A DNA stretch of 10,810 bases from Rhodoferax sp. (GTDB lineage Bacteria > Pseudomonadota > Gammaproteobacteria > Burkholderiales > Burkholderiaceae_C). The stretch lies in the NCBI GenBank assembly GCA_023231075.1, contig JALNWC010000055.1, forward strand, positions 1-10,810. The letters run 5' to 3'. Both the position numbers and the translations under genes were made by a program. Under the pieces are notes generated by a model. The model did no database searches. It saw only the letters and a program-made list of their open reading frames with translations, and was not told where the DNA came from. Positions 1 to 6,970 of the stretch are shown here, one piece after another (the first letter of the stretch is position 1; each line of letters begins with the position of its first letter).

Positions 1-1
1 C

Positions 2-382
2 CGAACCATCCTGATGGCCGGCATGGAAAAAGGCCAGCAGTTCAACGTGCTTGGCAAGCTGTGGTACCGCATGCCCGAGGAAGCGTCAGATGACGACAAC
101 CCCGACATCAGCAACCTGATCGGCCGGGCTGAAGTGGCGGGCTTCTGGAATATCGACCCCGACAACACGGTCGGGCTGACCCTGCGCCATTCCTTGCGCG
201 CCAACAGCAACGGCTCGTACCGCCTGGAGTGGCAGCGCAAGCTCGGTGAAAGCGGACAGACCGGCTACCACAGCGGCCTGCGTTTTCACACCCAGCTGTT
301 CAGCGGCTACGGTCATTCGCTGATCGACTACAACCGCCGCCGCACCGTGCTGAGCGTGGGGCTGAGCCTGGTGGACTGGTAG
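2..382 (+). CDS. pldA: Outer-membrane phospholipase A (OMPLA), C-terminal part, cut by window edge
   Basis: This is the last ~126 residues of an outer-membrane phospholipase A, a beta-barrel enzyme that hydrolyses phospholipids misplaced in the outer leaflet. The frame is open to the left edge; the first ATG inside the window (14) is internal, since in-frame codons continue upstream of it. Family marks visible are DDDNPDISNLIGRAE, matching the NPDI(T/S)-x-x-x-G segment of E. coli PldA, and SGYGHSLIDYNRRRT near the end, matching the conserved SGYGESLIDYN strand. The chain ends in an aromatic residue (…LSLVDW), as expected of the C-terminal beta-signal read by the BAM machinery. The catalytic His/Ser/Asn residues would lie upstream, outside the window. 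It is convergent with gspF, with no sign of shared regulation. Identity is well supported; that the gene is complete upstream is only assumed. Confidence 0.9.
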   Translation, partial: RTILMAGMEKGQQFNVLGKLWYRMPEEASDDDNPDISNLIGRAEVAGFWNIDPDNTVGLTLRHSLRANSNGSYRLEWQRKLGESGQTGYHSGLRFHTQLFSGYGHSLIDYNRRRTVLSVGLSLVDW

Positions 383-408
383 CGGGTGACGCTGCTGCTG
401 GTTTTTTT
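381..408 (+). terminator. Possible weak Rho-independent terminator after pldA
   Basis: Directly at the pldA stop codon a short stem AGCG/CGCT (381-384 and 390-393, loop GGTGA) can be extended with G-U pairs. A run of seven T follows at 402-408. The stem is short and separated from the T tract by several bases, so this would be weak; it is the only T-rich terminator-like signal near the end of pldA. Confidence 0.25.
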
Positions 409-538
409 GGGGGCCGCAGGATGAAATTGACTGTACGAACATGGGTGGACTACTTCCGCAGCAAAGCTGGCACAAACATCCGCAATTCTTGTTTTCTTGT
501 CTGACTTGCATGGCCTTCCAGCCACCCCGAATAATGAA

Positions 539-616
539 CCCGTTCGCCCTGAGCCAGTCGAAGGGCTTTCTAGTGCAGTGTTCGCCACTTCGTCAAGCTC
601 ACCACGAACGGTGGTG
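539..616. repeat. Imperfect palindromic repeat, CCGTTCG…CGAACGG type
   Basis: The left arm starts CCGTTCGCCCTGAGC at 540 and the right arm ends with its imperfect reverse complement at 611. Smaller hairpins nest inside: GCCCT/AGGGC (546-550 and 562-566) and CACCAC/GTGGTG (600-605 and 611-616, loop GAACG). Sequences of the form CCGTTCGCCCTGAGCCTGTCGAAGGGC are, to my knowledge, widespread dispersed repeats in Burkholderiales and other proteobacteria. This looks like one somewhat decayed copy. It carries no gene. Confidence 0.7.
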
Positions 617-645
617 TTTCACGTTAAGCACCAACAACGCTCACC

Positions 646-724
646 GGCAGGATAAGGGCTGGGGTGGCGGCCGATTTCTGGGCCTTTGACAGTATGAGGC
701 CGCCGCCCCAGCCCTTGTCCTGCC
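646..724. repeat. Long inverted repeat: two 27-nt arms around a 25-nt loop
   Basis: The left arm is 646-672 (begins GGCAGGATAAGGG, ends GGCGGCC) and the right arm is 698-724. The reverse complement of the right arm matches the left arm at 25 of 27 positions, and both differences (T/C) still allow G-U pairing in RNA on one strand. The loop is 673-697. It sits between two convergent genes and could end or stabilise transcripts from either side. No T tract follows on either strand, so it is not a standard Rho-independent terminator; it may instead be a mobile palindromic element. Confidence 0.75.
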
Positions 725-810
725 AGCCACAGACGCTGCGGACATCTCAACCAAAAACTGCCCGCTCTGAAACTTTCTGATGACACCCACTTGAATTGGG
801 ATTGCGCGCC

Positions 811-2034
811 CTAGCGCACCAACTGATTGAGCTGGATGATCGGCATCAGCACCGCCAGCACGATCAGCATCACCATCAGACCCATCGCCACGATCAGCAG
901 CGGCTCCAGCAGGGTGGCGAGTTGCAGGGCGCGGCGCTGCACCTCGGTGCCGAGCTGCTTGGCGGCGCGCTGCAGCATCAGCGGCAGCGTGCCGGTTTGC
1001 TCACCCAGGCGCGCAAACATGGCCAGCAGCCCCGGAAAGCGTTTCTTTTGCGCCAGCGCCGAAGCCAGCGGCGCGCCCTCGCGCACCAGCACCAGGGCGT
1101 CGAGCGCGTCACTGCGCATGGCGCGGTTGGACAGGGTCTGGGCGGCCGCCTGCAGCGCCTTCAGAATGGGCACGCCAGCCGAGGCCAACATGGCCAGGGT
1201 GCTGGCAAAACGCGCCGAGTTGTAGCTGCGCGACATCTTGCCCAGAATGGGCAGCTTCAGCCAGGCGGCGTCGAATTGCTCACGAAACGGGGCATTGGCC
1301 AGGGCCAGGCGCAGGCCGAAGACACCGGCGGCCAGCGCCAGCGCCAGCAGCCAGCCATAACTGCGCAGGAAGGCACTGGTGTTGATCATGATGACCGTGA
1401 GCAGGGGCAGCGCCCGCTTGCTGCCGGCAAACACGTTGGCCACCTGCGGCACCACGTAGGTCACCAAAAACAGCACGATGACGATGGCCACCAGCGACAC
1501 GATGGCCGGGTACAGGGCGGCGCCGATCAGCTTGGCCCTGAGCGCGTGCTGCTCTTCGAGGTCGTCGGCCAGGCGCTCCAGCACCAAGCCCAGGTTGCCG
1601 CTTTGCTCGCCGGCGCCGATCACCGCGACAAAAATGTCCGAGAACTCGCGCGGGTGCTGCGCCAAGGCTTTGGCAAACGGTGAACCGCCATTGACCTCGG
1701 CGCGCAGCGTGGCCACCAGCTCGCGCTCGGGTGCTTTTTCGGCTTCGTCCGACAGCGATGAAAGGGCGCGCTCCAGCGTCAGCCCCGACGACACCAAACC
1801 GGCAAGCTGGCGCGTCCAGATGGCCAGCGCAGTGGCGCCGAAGACACGACCGCGTCGCCCGGTTCTGCCCGCCTGCCCCGGGGCAGCGGCCTGGGCGCTG
1901 ACGACTTCCACCTTGATCGGCACCAGCGCCTGGGCGCGCAACAAGCCGCGCGCGGCCTTGGCCGAGTCGGCCTCGATCACACCCTTGCGGGTGTCGCCGG
2001 CGGCGCCGATGGCTTCAAAGGAATAGACGGGCAT
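811..2034 (-). CDS. gspF: T2SS inner-membrane platform protein GspF
   Basis: GspF is the polytopic core of the T2SS inner-membrane platform. It contacts the ATPase GspE and GspL and is thought to couple ATP hydrolysis to pseudopilus assembly. The 407-residue length fits the family (~400). It has two homologous GspF domains (about 70-195 and 270-395), with three membrane segments at about 176-196, 226-246 and 376-396. The motif GEQSGNLGLVLERLA (142-156) is repeated in related form as GEQTGTLPLMLQRAA (344-358), the family's internal duplication. The start is the ATG giving MPVYSFEAIG, the usual N-terminus, 19 bases after the gspE stop, with GGAG at 2045-2048. The frame stays open upstream to 2127, but that extension lies inside gspE and has no family character. 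It is the last gene of the operon. Confidence 0.95.
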   Translation of the reverse strand: MPVYSFEAIGAAGDTRKGVIEADSAKAARGLLRAQALVPIKVEVVSAQAAAPGQAGRTGRRGRVFGATALAIWTRQLAGLVSSGLTLERALSSLSDEAEKAPERELVATLRAEVNGGSPFAKALAQHPREFSDIFVAVIGAGEQSGNLGLVLERLADDLEEQHALRAKLIGAALYPAIVSLVAIVIVLFLVTYVVPQVANVFAGSKRALPLLTVIMINTSAFLRSYGWLLALALAAGVFGLRLALANAPFREQFDAAWLKLPILGKMSRSYNSARFASTLAMLASAGVPILKALQAAAQTLSNRAMRSDALDALVLVREGAPLASALAQKKRFPGLLAMFARLGEQTGTLPLMLQRAAKQLGTEVQRRALQLATLLEPLLIVAMGLMVMLIVLAVLMPIIQLNQLVR

Positions 2035-2053
2035 GGGCTGATGACTCCAAAGC

Positions 2054-3601
2054 CTAATCGCGCGTGACGCGCAACAACTCTTCGCGCGAGGTGAGGCCTT
2101 GGCGCACCAGCCGCTCGCCGTCTTCACGCATCAGCACCATGCCGGAGGCGATGGCCGCCGCACGGATGTCGGCCTCCGAGGCGCGGCTGTGAATCTGGGC
2201 GCGAATGGCCTCGTCGGTGACGAGTAACTCGAACACGCCGCTGCGCCCGCTGTAGCCGGTCTGGCCGCACTGGGCGCAGCCGACCGGGTGGTAAGCGACC
2301 GGCCCTGCAACGGGCTTTGTCATCCCGGGCTCGACCCGGGATCCAGGAAGTCCGGAAGTCATGGATTGCGGGTCGGAGCCCGCAATGACAGCCTCTCCCT
2401 GCGCAGCCACGGCGCCCGCACCTGGCAGGGCCAGCGCAGTCGGGACTTTGCAATGCGGGCACAGCTTGCGCACCAGGCGCTGGGCCAGCACACCGAGCAG
2501 CGAAGAGCTCAGCAAAAACGGCTCCACACCCATGTCGGTCAGACGCGTCACGGCGCTGGCGGCGTCGTTGGTGTGCAGCGTGGCCAGCACCAGGTGGCCG
2601 GTGAGCGAGGCCTGGATGGCGATCTGCGCGGTCTCGAAGTCGCGGATTTCACCGATCATGATCACGTCCGGGTCCTGGCGCAGGATGGCGCGCAGGGCCT
2701 TGGCAAAGCTCAGGTCGATCTTGGCGTTGACCTGGGTCTGGCCGACCCCGGCCAGCTCGTACTCGATCGGGTCTTCCACCGTCATGATGTTGCTGCTGGC
2801 CGAGTCCAGCCTTTGCAGCGCGGCGTACAGCGTGGTGGTCTTGCCCGAGCCGGTGGGCCCGGTCACCAGCACGATGCCGTGCGGCTGCGTCACCAGCTGC
2901 TCAAAGCGGCGCAGCACCTCGCCCTGCATGCCCAGCGCTTCCAAGCTCAGGCGGCCCTCGGATTTGTCGAGCAGACGCAGCACGGCGCGCTCGCCATGGG
3001 CGCTGGGCAGCGTGCTCACGCGCACATCCACGGCCCGGGTGCCGATGCGCAGGCTGATGCGGCCGTCCTGCGGCAGGCGGCGCTCGGCAATGTCGAGCTC
3101 GGCCATGATTTTCAGGCGTGATATCAGCGCCGCGTGCAGCGCCCGGTTGGGCTGCACCACCTCGCGCAGCGTGCCGTCGACGCGAAAGCGCACACTGCTG
3201 TGACGCTCATAGGGTTCGATGTGGATGTCGCTGGCACCGTCGCGCGCGGCTTGCGTCAACAGTGCGTTGAGCATGCGAATGATGGGCGCGTCGTCCGAGG
3301 TTTCCAGCAGGTCCTCGATGGCCGGCAGCTCCTGCATCATGCGCGACAGGTCGGCGTCGCTTTCGACCTCGCTGACCACGGCGGCCGCGCTCGACTCGCC
3401 TTGGGCATAGGCGGCGCTGATGCGCTGGATCAGCGCGTTGGCCGCCTGCGCCTGCAACTGGCTTTGCGGGTACTTGCGCAGCACCTCGCCGACGGCGCCG
3501 GGCGCGGACTCCGGGTGCACCAACAGGGTGAGATTGCCGGCGTCTTCCTCCAGCAGGAGCTGGTAGGTTCGGGCAAAGGCATAAGGCAGGGGGTAACGCA
3601 T
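2054..3601 (-). CDS. gspE: T2SS ATPase GspE, with in-frame palindromic-repeat insertion
   Basis: GspE is the hexameric cytoplasmic ATPase that powers pseudopilus assembly, recruited to the membrane by GspL and GspF. All catalytic motifs are intact in the 515 residues: Walker A GPTGSGKT (248-255), Asp box TVEDPIE (274-280), Walker B IMIGEIRD (314-321) and His box LATLHTNDA (339-347). The zinc-binding subdomain has CPHC (381-384) and CAQC (442-445), with 57 residues between the pairs, against about 29 in V. cholerae EpsE. The excess matches a segment of about 24 residues (405-428, VIAGSDPQSM…VEPGMT) encoded by a double-hairpin repeat at 2318-2390. The gene starts at ATG 3601, 22 bases after gspD. 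The insertion is in frame and downstream of the catalytic core, so activity is plausible but untested. Confidence 0.95.
   Translation of the reverse strand: MRYPLPYAFARTYQLLLEEDAGNLTLLVHPESAPGAVGEVLRKYPQSQLQAQAANALIQRISAAYAQGESSAAAVVSEVESDADLSRMMQELPAIEDLLETSDDAPIIRMLNALLTQAARDGASDIHIEPYERHSSVRFRVDGTLREVVQPNRALHAALISRLKIMAELDIAERRLPQDGRISLRIGTRAVDVRVSTLPSAHGERAVLRLLDKSEGRLSLEALGMQGEVLRRFEQLVTQPHGIVLVTGPTGSGKTTTLYAALQRLDSASSNIMTVEDPIEYELAGVGQTQVNAKIDLSFAKALRAILRQDPDVIMIGEIRDFETAQIAIQASLTGHLVLATLHTNDAASAVTRLTDMGVEPFLLSSSLLGVLAQRLVRKLCPHCKVPTALALPGAGAVAAQGEAVIAGSDPQSMTSGLPGSRVEPGMTKPVAGPVAYHPVGCAQCGQTGYSGRSGVFELLVTDEAIRAQIHSRASEADIRAAAIASGMVLMREDGERLVRQGLTSREELLRVTRD
2318..2390. repeat. Double-hairpin palindromic repeat inside gspE
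   Basis: Two outer arms, 2318-2345 (TGTCATCCCGGGCTCG…) and 2362-2390, are near reverse complements around a 16-nt centre containing TCCGGA. Each arm is also a hairpin with a perfect 8-bp stem: ATCCCGGG/CCCGGGAT (2322-2329 and 2335-2342, loop CTCGA) and ATTGCGGG/CCCGCAAT (2365-2372 and 2379-2386, loop TCGGAG). This resembles the dispersed GTCATCCCGGG…CCCGGGATCCA repeats found between genes of many proteobacteria. On the gspE strand it reads through without a stop, giving about 24 residues rich in Gly, Pro and Ser. Confidence 0.85.
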
Positions 3602-3623
3602 GGGCCAGCTCGTTTGCTAAAGC

Positions 3624-5702
3624 TTACTGACGGGGCGCACCCAGCGGGGCGGGTGTGCTGCCCACCACCGACTTGACCGGCGCTGGCGGCAACAGGGCCG
3701 CCTCGTTGATGGGCACCAGGCTGCTGGGTGCGGGCTGGGCCGCCTGCAGGCCGGCGCGCATCAGGTCGTAACGGTCCAGCGACAGCTGGTCGGTGGCCTG
3801 CGCGTCGCGCACCACCACCGGGCGCAAAAACACCATCAGGTTGGTTTTCTTGCGCGTGCGGGCCTCGCTCTTGAACAGGTTGCCAAACAACGGCACGTCG
3901 CCCAAGCCGGGGACCTTTTCCTCGTTACCCGAGTATTCGTCCTGCAGCAGGCCGCCCAGTACCACAATGGCGCCGTCTTCCACCAGCACATTGGACTCGA
4001 TGGTGCGCTTGTTGGTGGTCGGGCCGTTGGGGGCATTGACACTGGAGGCCAGCACGCTGGAGACCTCCTGGTAAATCGCCAGCTTGACGGTGCCGTTTTC
4101 GCTGATTTGCGGCGTGACCTTGAGCGTCAGGCCGACGTCCTTGCGCTCGATGGTCTGGAACGGGTTGACGGAGCCGTTATTGCTGCCGGTATTGGTGAAC
4201 TGGCCGGTGACAAAGGGCACATTCTGGCCGATCACGATCTTGGCCTCTTCGTTGTCGAGCGTCAGCAAATTGGGGGTGGAAAGCACATTGCCGCTGCCAG
4301 AATCTTCCAGAAAGCGCGCCAGAAAGCCCAGCACGTAGACCCCGTTGGTTCGCTGCACGGCGCCCAAATTGAGCCCGCGCGGCGGCACCGCGGCGCCGGT
4401 GGCCGCGCCCGTCGCCAGGTCGATGATGTTCTTGCCGCCGGTGCCAAAGTTGCTGCCCAGCAGGCCAATGACGCCGTCGCCGGCCTTGCCCAGCGGGCCC
4501 TGCCACTGGATGCCGAATTCAGCCGCCCGGTCGGCGCTGACCTCGGCGATCAGGCTCTCGACGAACACCTGGGCGCGGCGGCCATCGAGCTTGTCGATGA
4601 CGGCGCGCACTTGCCGGTACTGCGGCTCGGGCGCGGTGATGATGAGCGAATTGGTGGCCACATCGGCCTGGATCTGGCCCCCGGTGGTGCCGGCTTGGGC
4701 CACGGTGCCCGCCGCGGCGCCCGGTGTCCCGGTGGCTGCGGCAGCAGGCGCAGCCGTGCCGCTGAGGGCGGCACGCAAGGTGGCGGCCATTTTGGTGGCA
4801 TCGGCATTTTTCAGGTAGACCACATGGATGTTGCCCGCTGCGCCATTGCTGCTCGCCGCCTCGGGTTGATCCAGCCGTGCCACCAGTGAGCGCGCCAGCG
4901 CAAGTTGCGCGCCATTGGCGGCACGCAAAATCAAGGCATTGGTGCGGGGCTCGGCGATCAGCGTGGTCTTGAACGCGGTGTCGGCCTGGCCGGCAGGGGC
5001 CGTCGGGCCACTGGAACCCAGCAAGCGCAGCACCAGCGGCGCCAGATCAGAGGCAATGGCGTGCTGCAACTGAATCACCTCGACATCGGTGGCGTTGGCC
5101 ACATCCATGGCGGCAATGATGCGCCCCATGCGACGCAGGTTGTCGGCGTAGTCGGTGATCACCAGCGAGTTGTTGCCGGGATTGGCGTTGATGGTGTTGT
5201 TGGGGCTGATCAGGGGTCGTAACACCGGCACCAGGTTGTTGGCCGATTCGAAATTGAGCTTGAAAATTTGCGTGGCAATCTGGTTGCCCGCGGGCAGGTT
5301 GCCGTCTTCGCCTTGCTGGATGTTGACCCGCGCGCTTTGCAGCTTGGCATCGGCCTCGGGCACCACCTTGTACAGGCCTTCTGTTTCCACCAGGGTGTAG
5401 CCCTGCAGGCGCAGCGCCGCGACAAACTGGCCCATGGCCGCCGCGCGGCTCACCGGCCGGCCGGTCACCAGCGTCAGGGTGCCCTTGACGCGCGGGTCCA
5501 CCACCACATTGCGCCCGGTGATGCTGGCGAAGGTGCGCGCCACGGCGTCGATCTCGGCGTTGTTGAAGTTCAGCGTCACGGGCTCGGCCGACCTGGCGGC
5601 CGTCTGCGCCGGCACCCCAAGGGGGACGATCGCCATGCCAAGAGCCAGCAGGGCGCCAGCGGCGAGGGAGGAAACACCGTAATGGGAGTTCGATTTGGTC
5701 AT
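3624..5702 (-). CDS. gspD: T2SS outer-membrane secretin GspD
   Basis: GspD forms the multimeric outer-membrane channel through which folded substrates leave the periplasm. The 692-residue protein starts with a Sec signal peptide (hydrophobic about 11-31, likely cleavage near VPAQTA). Domains in order are N0 (about 41-115), N1 and N2 (about 140-280), N3 (about 290-375) interrupted by an Ala/Gly/Thr-rich stretch at 312-342, and the secretin domain (about 376-632). The secretin domain has LSTPNLLTLDNEEAKIVIGQNVPF (474-497) and the conserved VPGLGDVPLFGNLF (597-610). The C-terminal tail (633-692) is Pro/Ala-rich; a pilotin-binding S-domain cannot be confirmed. ATG 5702 lies 6 bases after the gspN stop, and the gene ends 22 bases before gspE. 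The identity is secure. Confidence 0.96.
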   Translation of the reverse strand: MTKSNSHYGVSSLAAGALLALGMAIVPLGVPAQTAARSAEPVTLNFNNAEIDAVARTFASITGRNVVVDPRVKGTLTLVTGRPVSRAAAMGQFVAALRLQGYTLVETEGLYKVVPEADAKLQSARVNIQQGEDGNLPAGNQIATQIFKLNFESANNLVPVLRPLISPNNTINANPGNNSLVITDYADNLRRMGRIIAAMDVANATDVEVIQLQHAIASDLAPLVLRLLGSSGPTAPAGQADTAFKTTLIAEPRTNALILRAANGAQLALARSLVARLDQPEAASSNGAAGNIHVVYLKNADATKMAATLRAALSGTAAPAAAATGTPGAAAGTVAQAGTTGGQIQADVATNSLIITAPEPQYRQVRAVIDKLDGRRAQVFVESLIAEVSADRAAEFGIQWQGPLGKAGDGVIGLLGSNFGTGGKNIIDLATGAATGAAVPPRGLNLGAVQRTNGVYVLGFLARFLEDSGSGNVLSTPNLLTLDNEEAKIVIGQNVPFVTGQFTNTGSNNGSVNPFQTIERKDVGLTLKVTPQISENGTVKLAIYQEVSSVLASSVNAPNGPTTNKRTIESNVLVEDGAIVVLGGLLQDEYSGNEEKVPGLGDVPLFGNLFKSEARTRKKTNLMVFLRPVVVRDAQATDQLSLDRYDLMRAGLQAAQPAPSSLVPINEAALLPPAPVKSVVGSTPAPLGAPRQ

Positions 5703-5708
5703 GCTGAT

Positions 5709-6491
5709 TCAGCCCACTTTGATGATGGAACGCGCGCCGTTGCGCCGCCCGATGAGATTCAGAAGATTGGCGAGGGCCGCCTGGTGCTGCGGCGCGGCAC
5801 TGGCCTCGCCATTAAAACGCAATTGTCCGCCCACCCATTGGCCGCTGCCCGAGATTTGCAGGCTGCCTTGCAGCGTGGTCAAGGCCAGCGTGACCGGCGC
5901 GCCGCCTTTCAAGCTGAAGCGGTAGCTGCCCATGGGGCGCAGTGTGGACAGGTGCGAGGACAGGTTCATGGCATCGAGTTCCGCCGCACCGCTCAACAGC
6001 AGCCGGCCCGCAGCCCAGGCCAGCGTCAGGCCCTGCGTGCGCAGGTGCAGGGCACCCTGCGGCTGGAGGGTGTTCCAGGGCGTTCCCAGGCCTGCCAGCA
6101 ACCCGGCCGGCCACTGCGACTGGGCGTCTGACAGACGCAGCTGCAAACCATTCCAGCGCGGGCGCAGTTGCATGGCCCAGGCCTGCTGCATGCAGCAGTC
6201 GGCATGGAGTTGCAAGTTGGCGCCACCGAGAGCGGGCGAAAAAACCCAGGCCAGCCGCCCCGGCAGCGTGGCGGACTCCTGGCTGCCCGCGCCGCCGGTG
6301 AGCGTGACGCGGGCCGAACCCGTCCACACCGTGCCCTGGGCTTCCATCAGCAGCACCTGACCCTGACTGGCCTGCCGCACCAGCGAAGACAGCCAGCGCG
6401 CCGGCGCAAAGAGCACCGTGCTCAGCGCCAGGCCCAGCAGCACACCGGCCAGCGCCCAACGCCAGGGGGTGGCCTGATGCCTCAATGTCAC
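5709..6491 (-). CDS. gspN: T2SS protein GspN
   Basis: GspN is an accessory inner-membrane T2SS component found in only some systems; its exact role is uncertain. The 260-residue product has a short cytoplasmic N-terminus, one membrane segment at about 13-29 (ALAGVLLGLALSTVLFA) and a periplasmic part predicted to be rich in beta-strands (repeated LQLRLS, LHLRTQGLTL and LQGSLQISGSG-like segments), as expected for the family. I chose the GTG at 6491 because it overlaps the gspM stop (GTGA) and gives a short leader before the membrane helix. The frame stays open upstream to 6605, but that part lies inside gspM and looks like translated antisense-like noise. Recognition rests on position between gspM and gspD, length and topology more than on a strong motif. 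Confidence 0.85.
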   Translation of the reverse strand: MTLRHQATPWRWALAGVLLGLALSTVLFAPARWLSSLVRQASQGQVLLMEAQGTVWTGSARVTLTGGAGSQESATLPGRLAWVFSPALGGANLQLHADCCMQQAWAMQLRPRWNGLQLRLSDAQSQWPAGLLAGLGTPWNTLQPQGALHLRTQGLTLAWAAGRLLLSGAAELDAMNLSSHLSTLRPMGSYRFSLKGGAPVTLALTTLQGSLQISGSGQWVGGQLRFNGEASAAPQHQAALANLLNLIGRRNGARSIIKVG

Positions 6492-6970
6492 GGCCGCCCA
6501 CCCAGGTTCAGCACCAGCGTGCCGTCCCAGCTGCCTGCCGGGTTGCGCACCAGATGCGCCGCCACTGGCGCGACATGGGCGTTTTGCCGTGCCGTGGCCA
6601 GCCACTGCGCCAGGGCGGCCGCAGGGACCGCCTTCAGCGTGACGGTGGCACGGTCGACCTGCACCGTCATTTGCGCGCCTGGACCGAGGGGCTTCAAGGC
6701 CGCTTCCAGCGCCAGCCGGGTTTGATCAAGCGAGAGCACGGGCTGCGCCTGCAAGGCTTTGGCCTGGGCTTGCAGGCGCAGCATCTGCTGCAACTGGACG
6801 TCCAATGCCCGGTGCTGCGCCGGTGCCGCCTTGCGTACCGCCAGCGCCGGCGCCAGTGCCAGCCACCACAGCAAGGCCAGGCTGCTTACCGCCAGCGCCA
6901 GCAGGGCCAGGCGTTGTTCACGGGGCGGCAAGCCGCGCCAGCGGGTTTTTAATGGCGTCAACAAGCTCAT
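6488..6970 (-). CDS. gspM: T2SS inner-membrane protein GspM
   Basis: GspM is a bitopic inner-membrane protein that pairs with GspL and stabilises the assembly platform. The 160-residue product matches the family's size and layout: a basic cytoplasmic N-terminus (MSLLTPLKTRWRGLPPREQR), one membrane segment at about 21-43, a coiled-coil-prone Gln/Ala/Leu stretch (about 53-80), then a small periplasmic ferredoxin-like domain. The start is the ATG at 6970, which overlaps the gspL stop as ATGA and has an ideal AGGAG site 7 bases upstream. A GTG nine codons earlier (6997) is in frame but has no better support. It overlaps gspN by 4 bases at its end. Confidence 0.9.
   Translation of the reverse strand: MSLLTPLKTRWRGLPPREQRLALLALAVSSLALLWWLALAPALAVRKAAPAQHRALDVQLQQMLRLQAQAKALQAQPVLSLDQTRLALEAALKPLGPGAQMTVQVDRATVTLKAVPAAALAQWLATARQNAHVAPVAAHLVRNPAGSWDGTLVLNLGGRP

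Larger units (their letters stand above)
383..810. other. Gene-free gap between convergent pldA and gspF, carrying two inverted repeats
   Basis: About 430 bases separate the ends of pldA and gspF. No reading frame here resembles a protein; the short open frames have repeat-derived translations. The content is a weak terminator-like signal near 381-408, unremarkable sequence from about 410 to 535, a palindromic repeat at about 539-616, a long-armed inverted repeat at 646-724, and about 85 bases before the gspF stop. In that last part I see no convincing terminator for the T2SS operon: a 4-bp stem at 786-800 has no T tract in a useful place. Confidence 0.8.

Noticed and set aside
725..810. Rho-independent terminator for the T2SS operon after gspF
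   Set aside because: Only a 4-bp stem (786-800) and a distant short T run on the minus strand were found; stem and T run are not adjacent.
796..1683. Plus-strand open frame (295 codons) opposite gspF, with many His and Gln
   Set aside because: It is a shadow of gspF. Its composition is typical of the reverse complement of Leu/Ala/Val-rich membrane protein codons.
2035..2127. N-terminal extension of gspF to an ATG at 2127
   Set aside because: It lies inside gspE, and the added residues do not resemble GspF, whereas MPVYSFEAIG at 2034 is the usual GspF N-terminus.
6492..6605. N-terminal extension of gspN to 6605
   Set aside because: It overlaps gspM for over 100 bases. The GTG at 6491 overlaps the gspM stop by 4 bases and gives a normal short N-terminus before the membrane helix.
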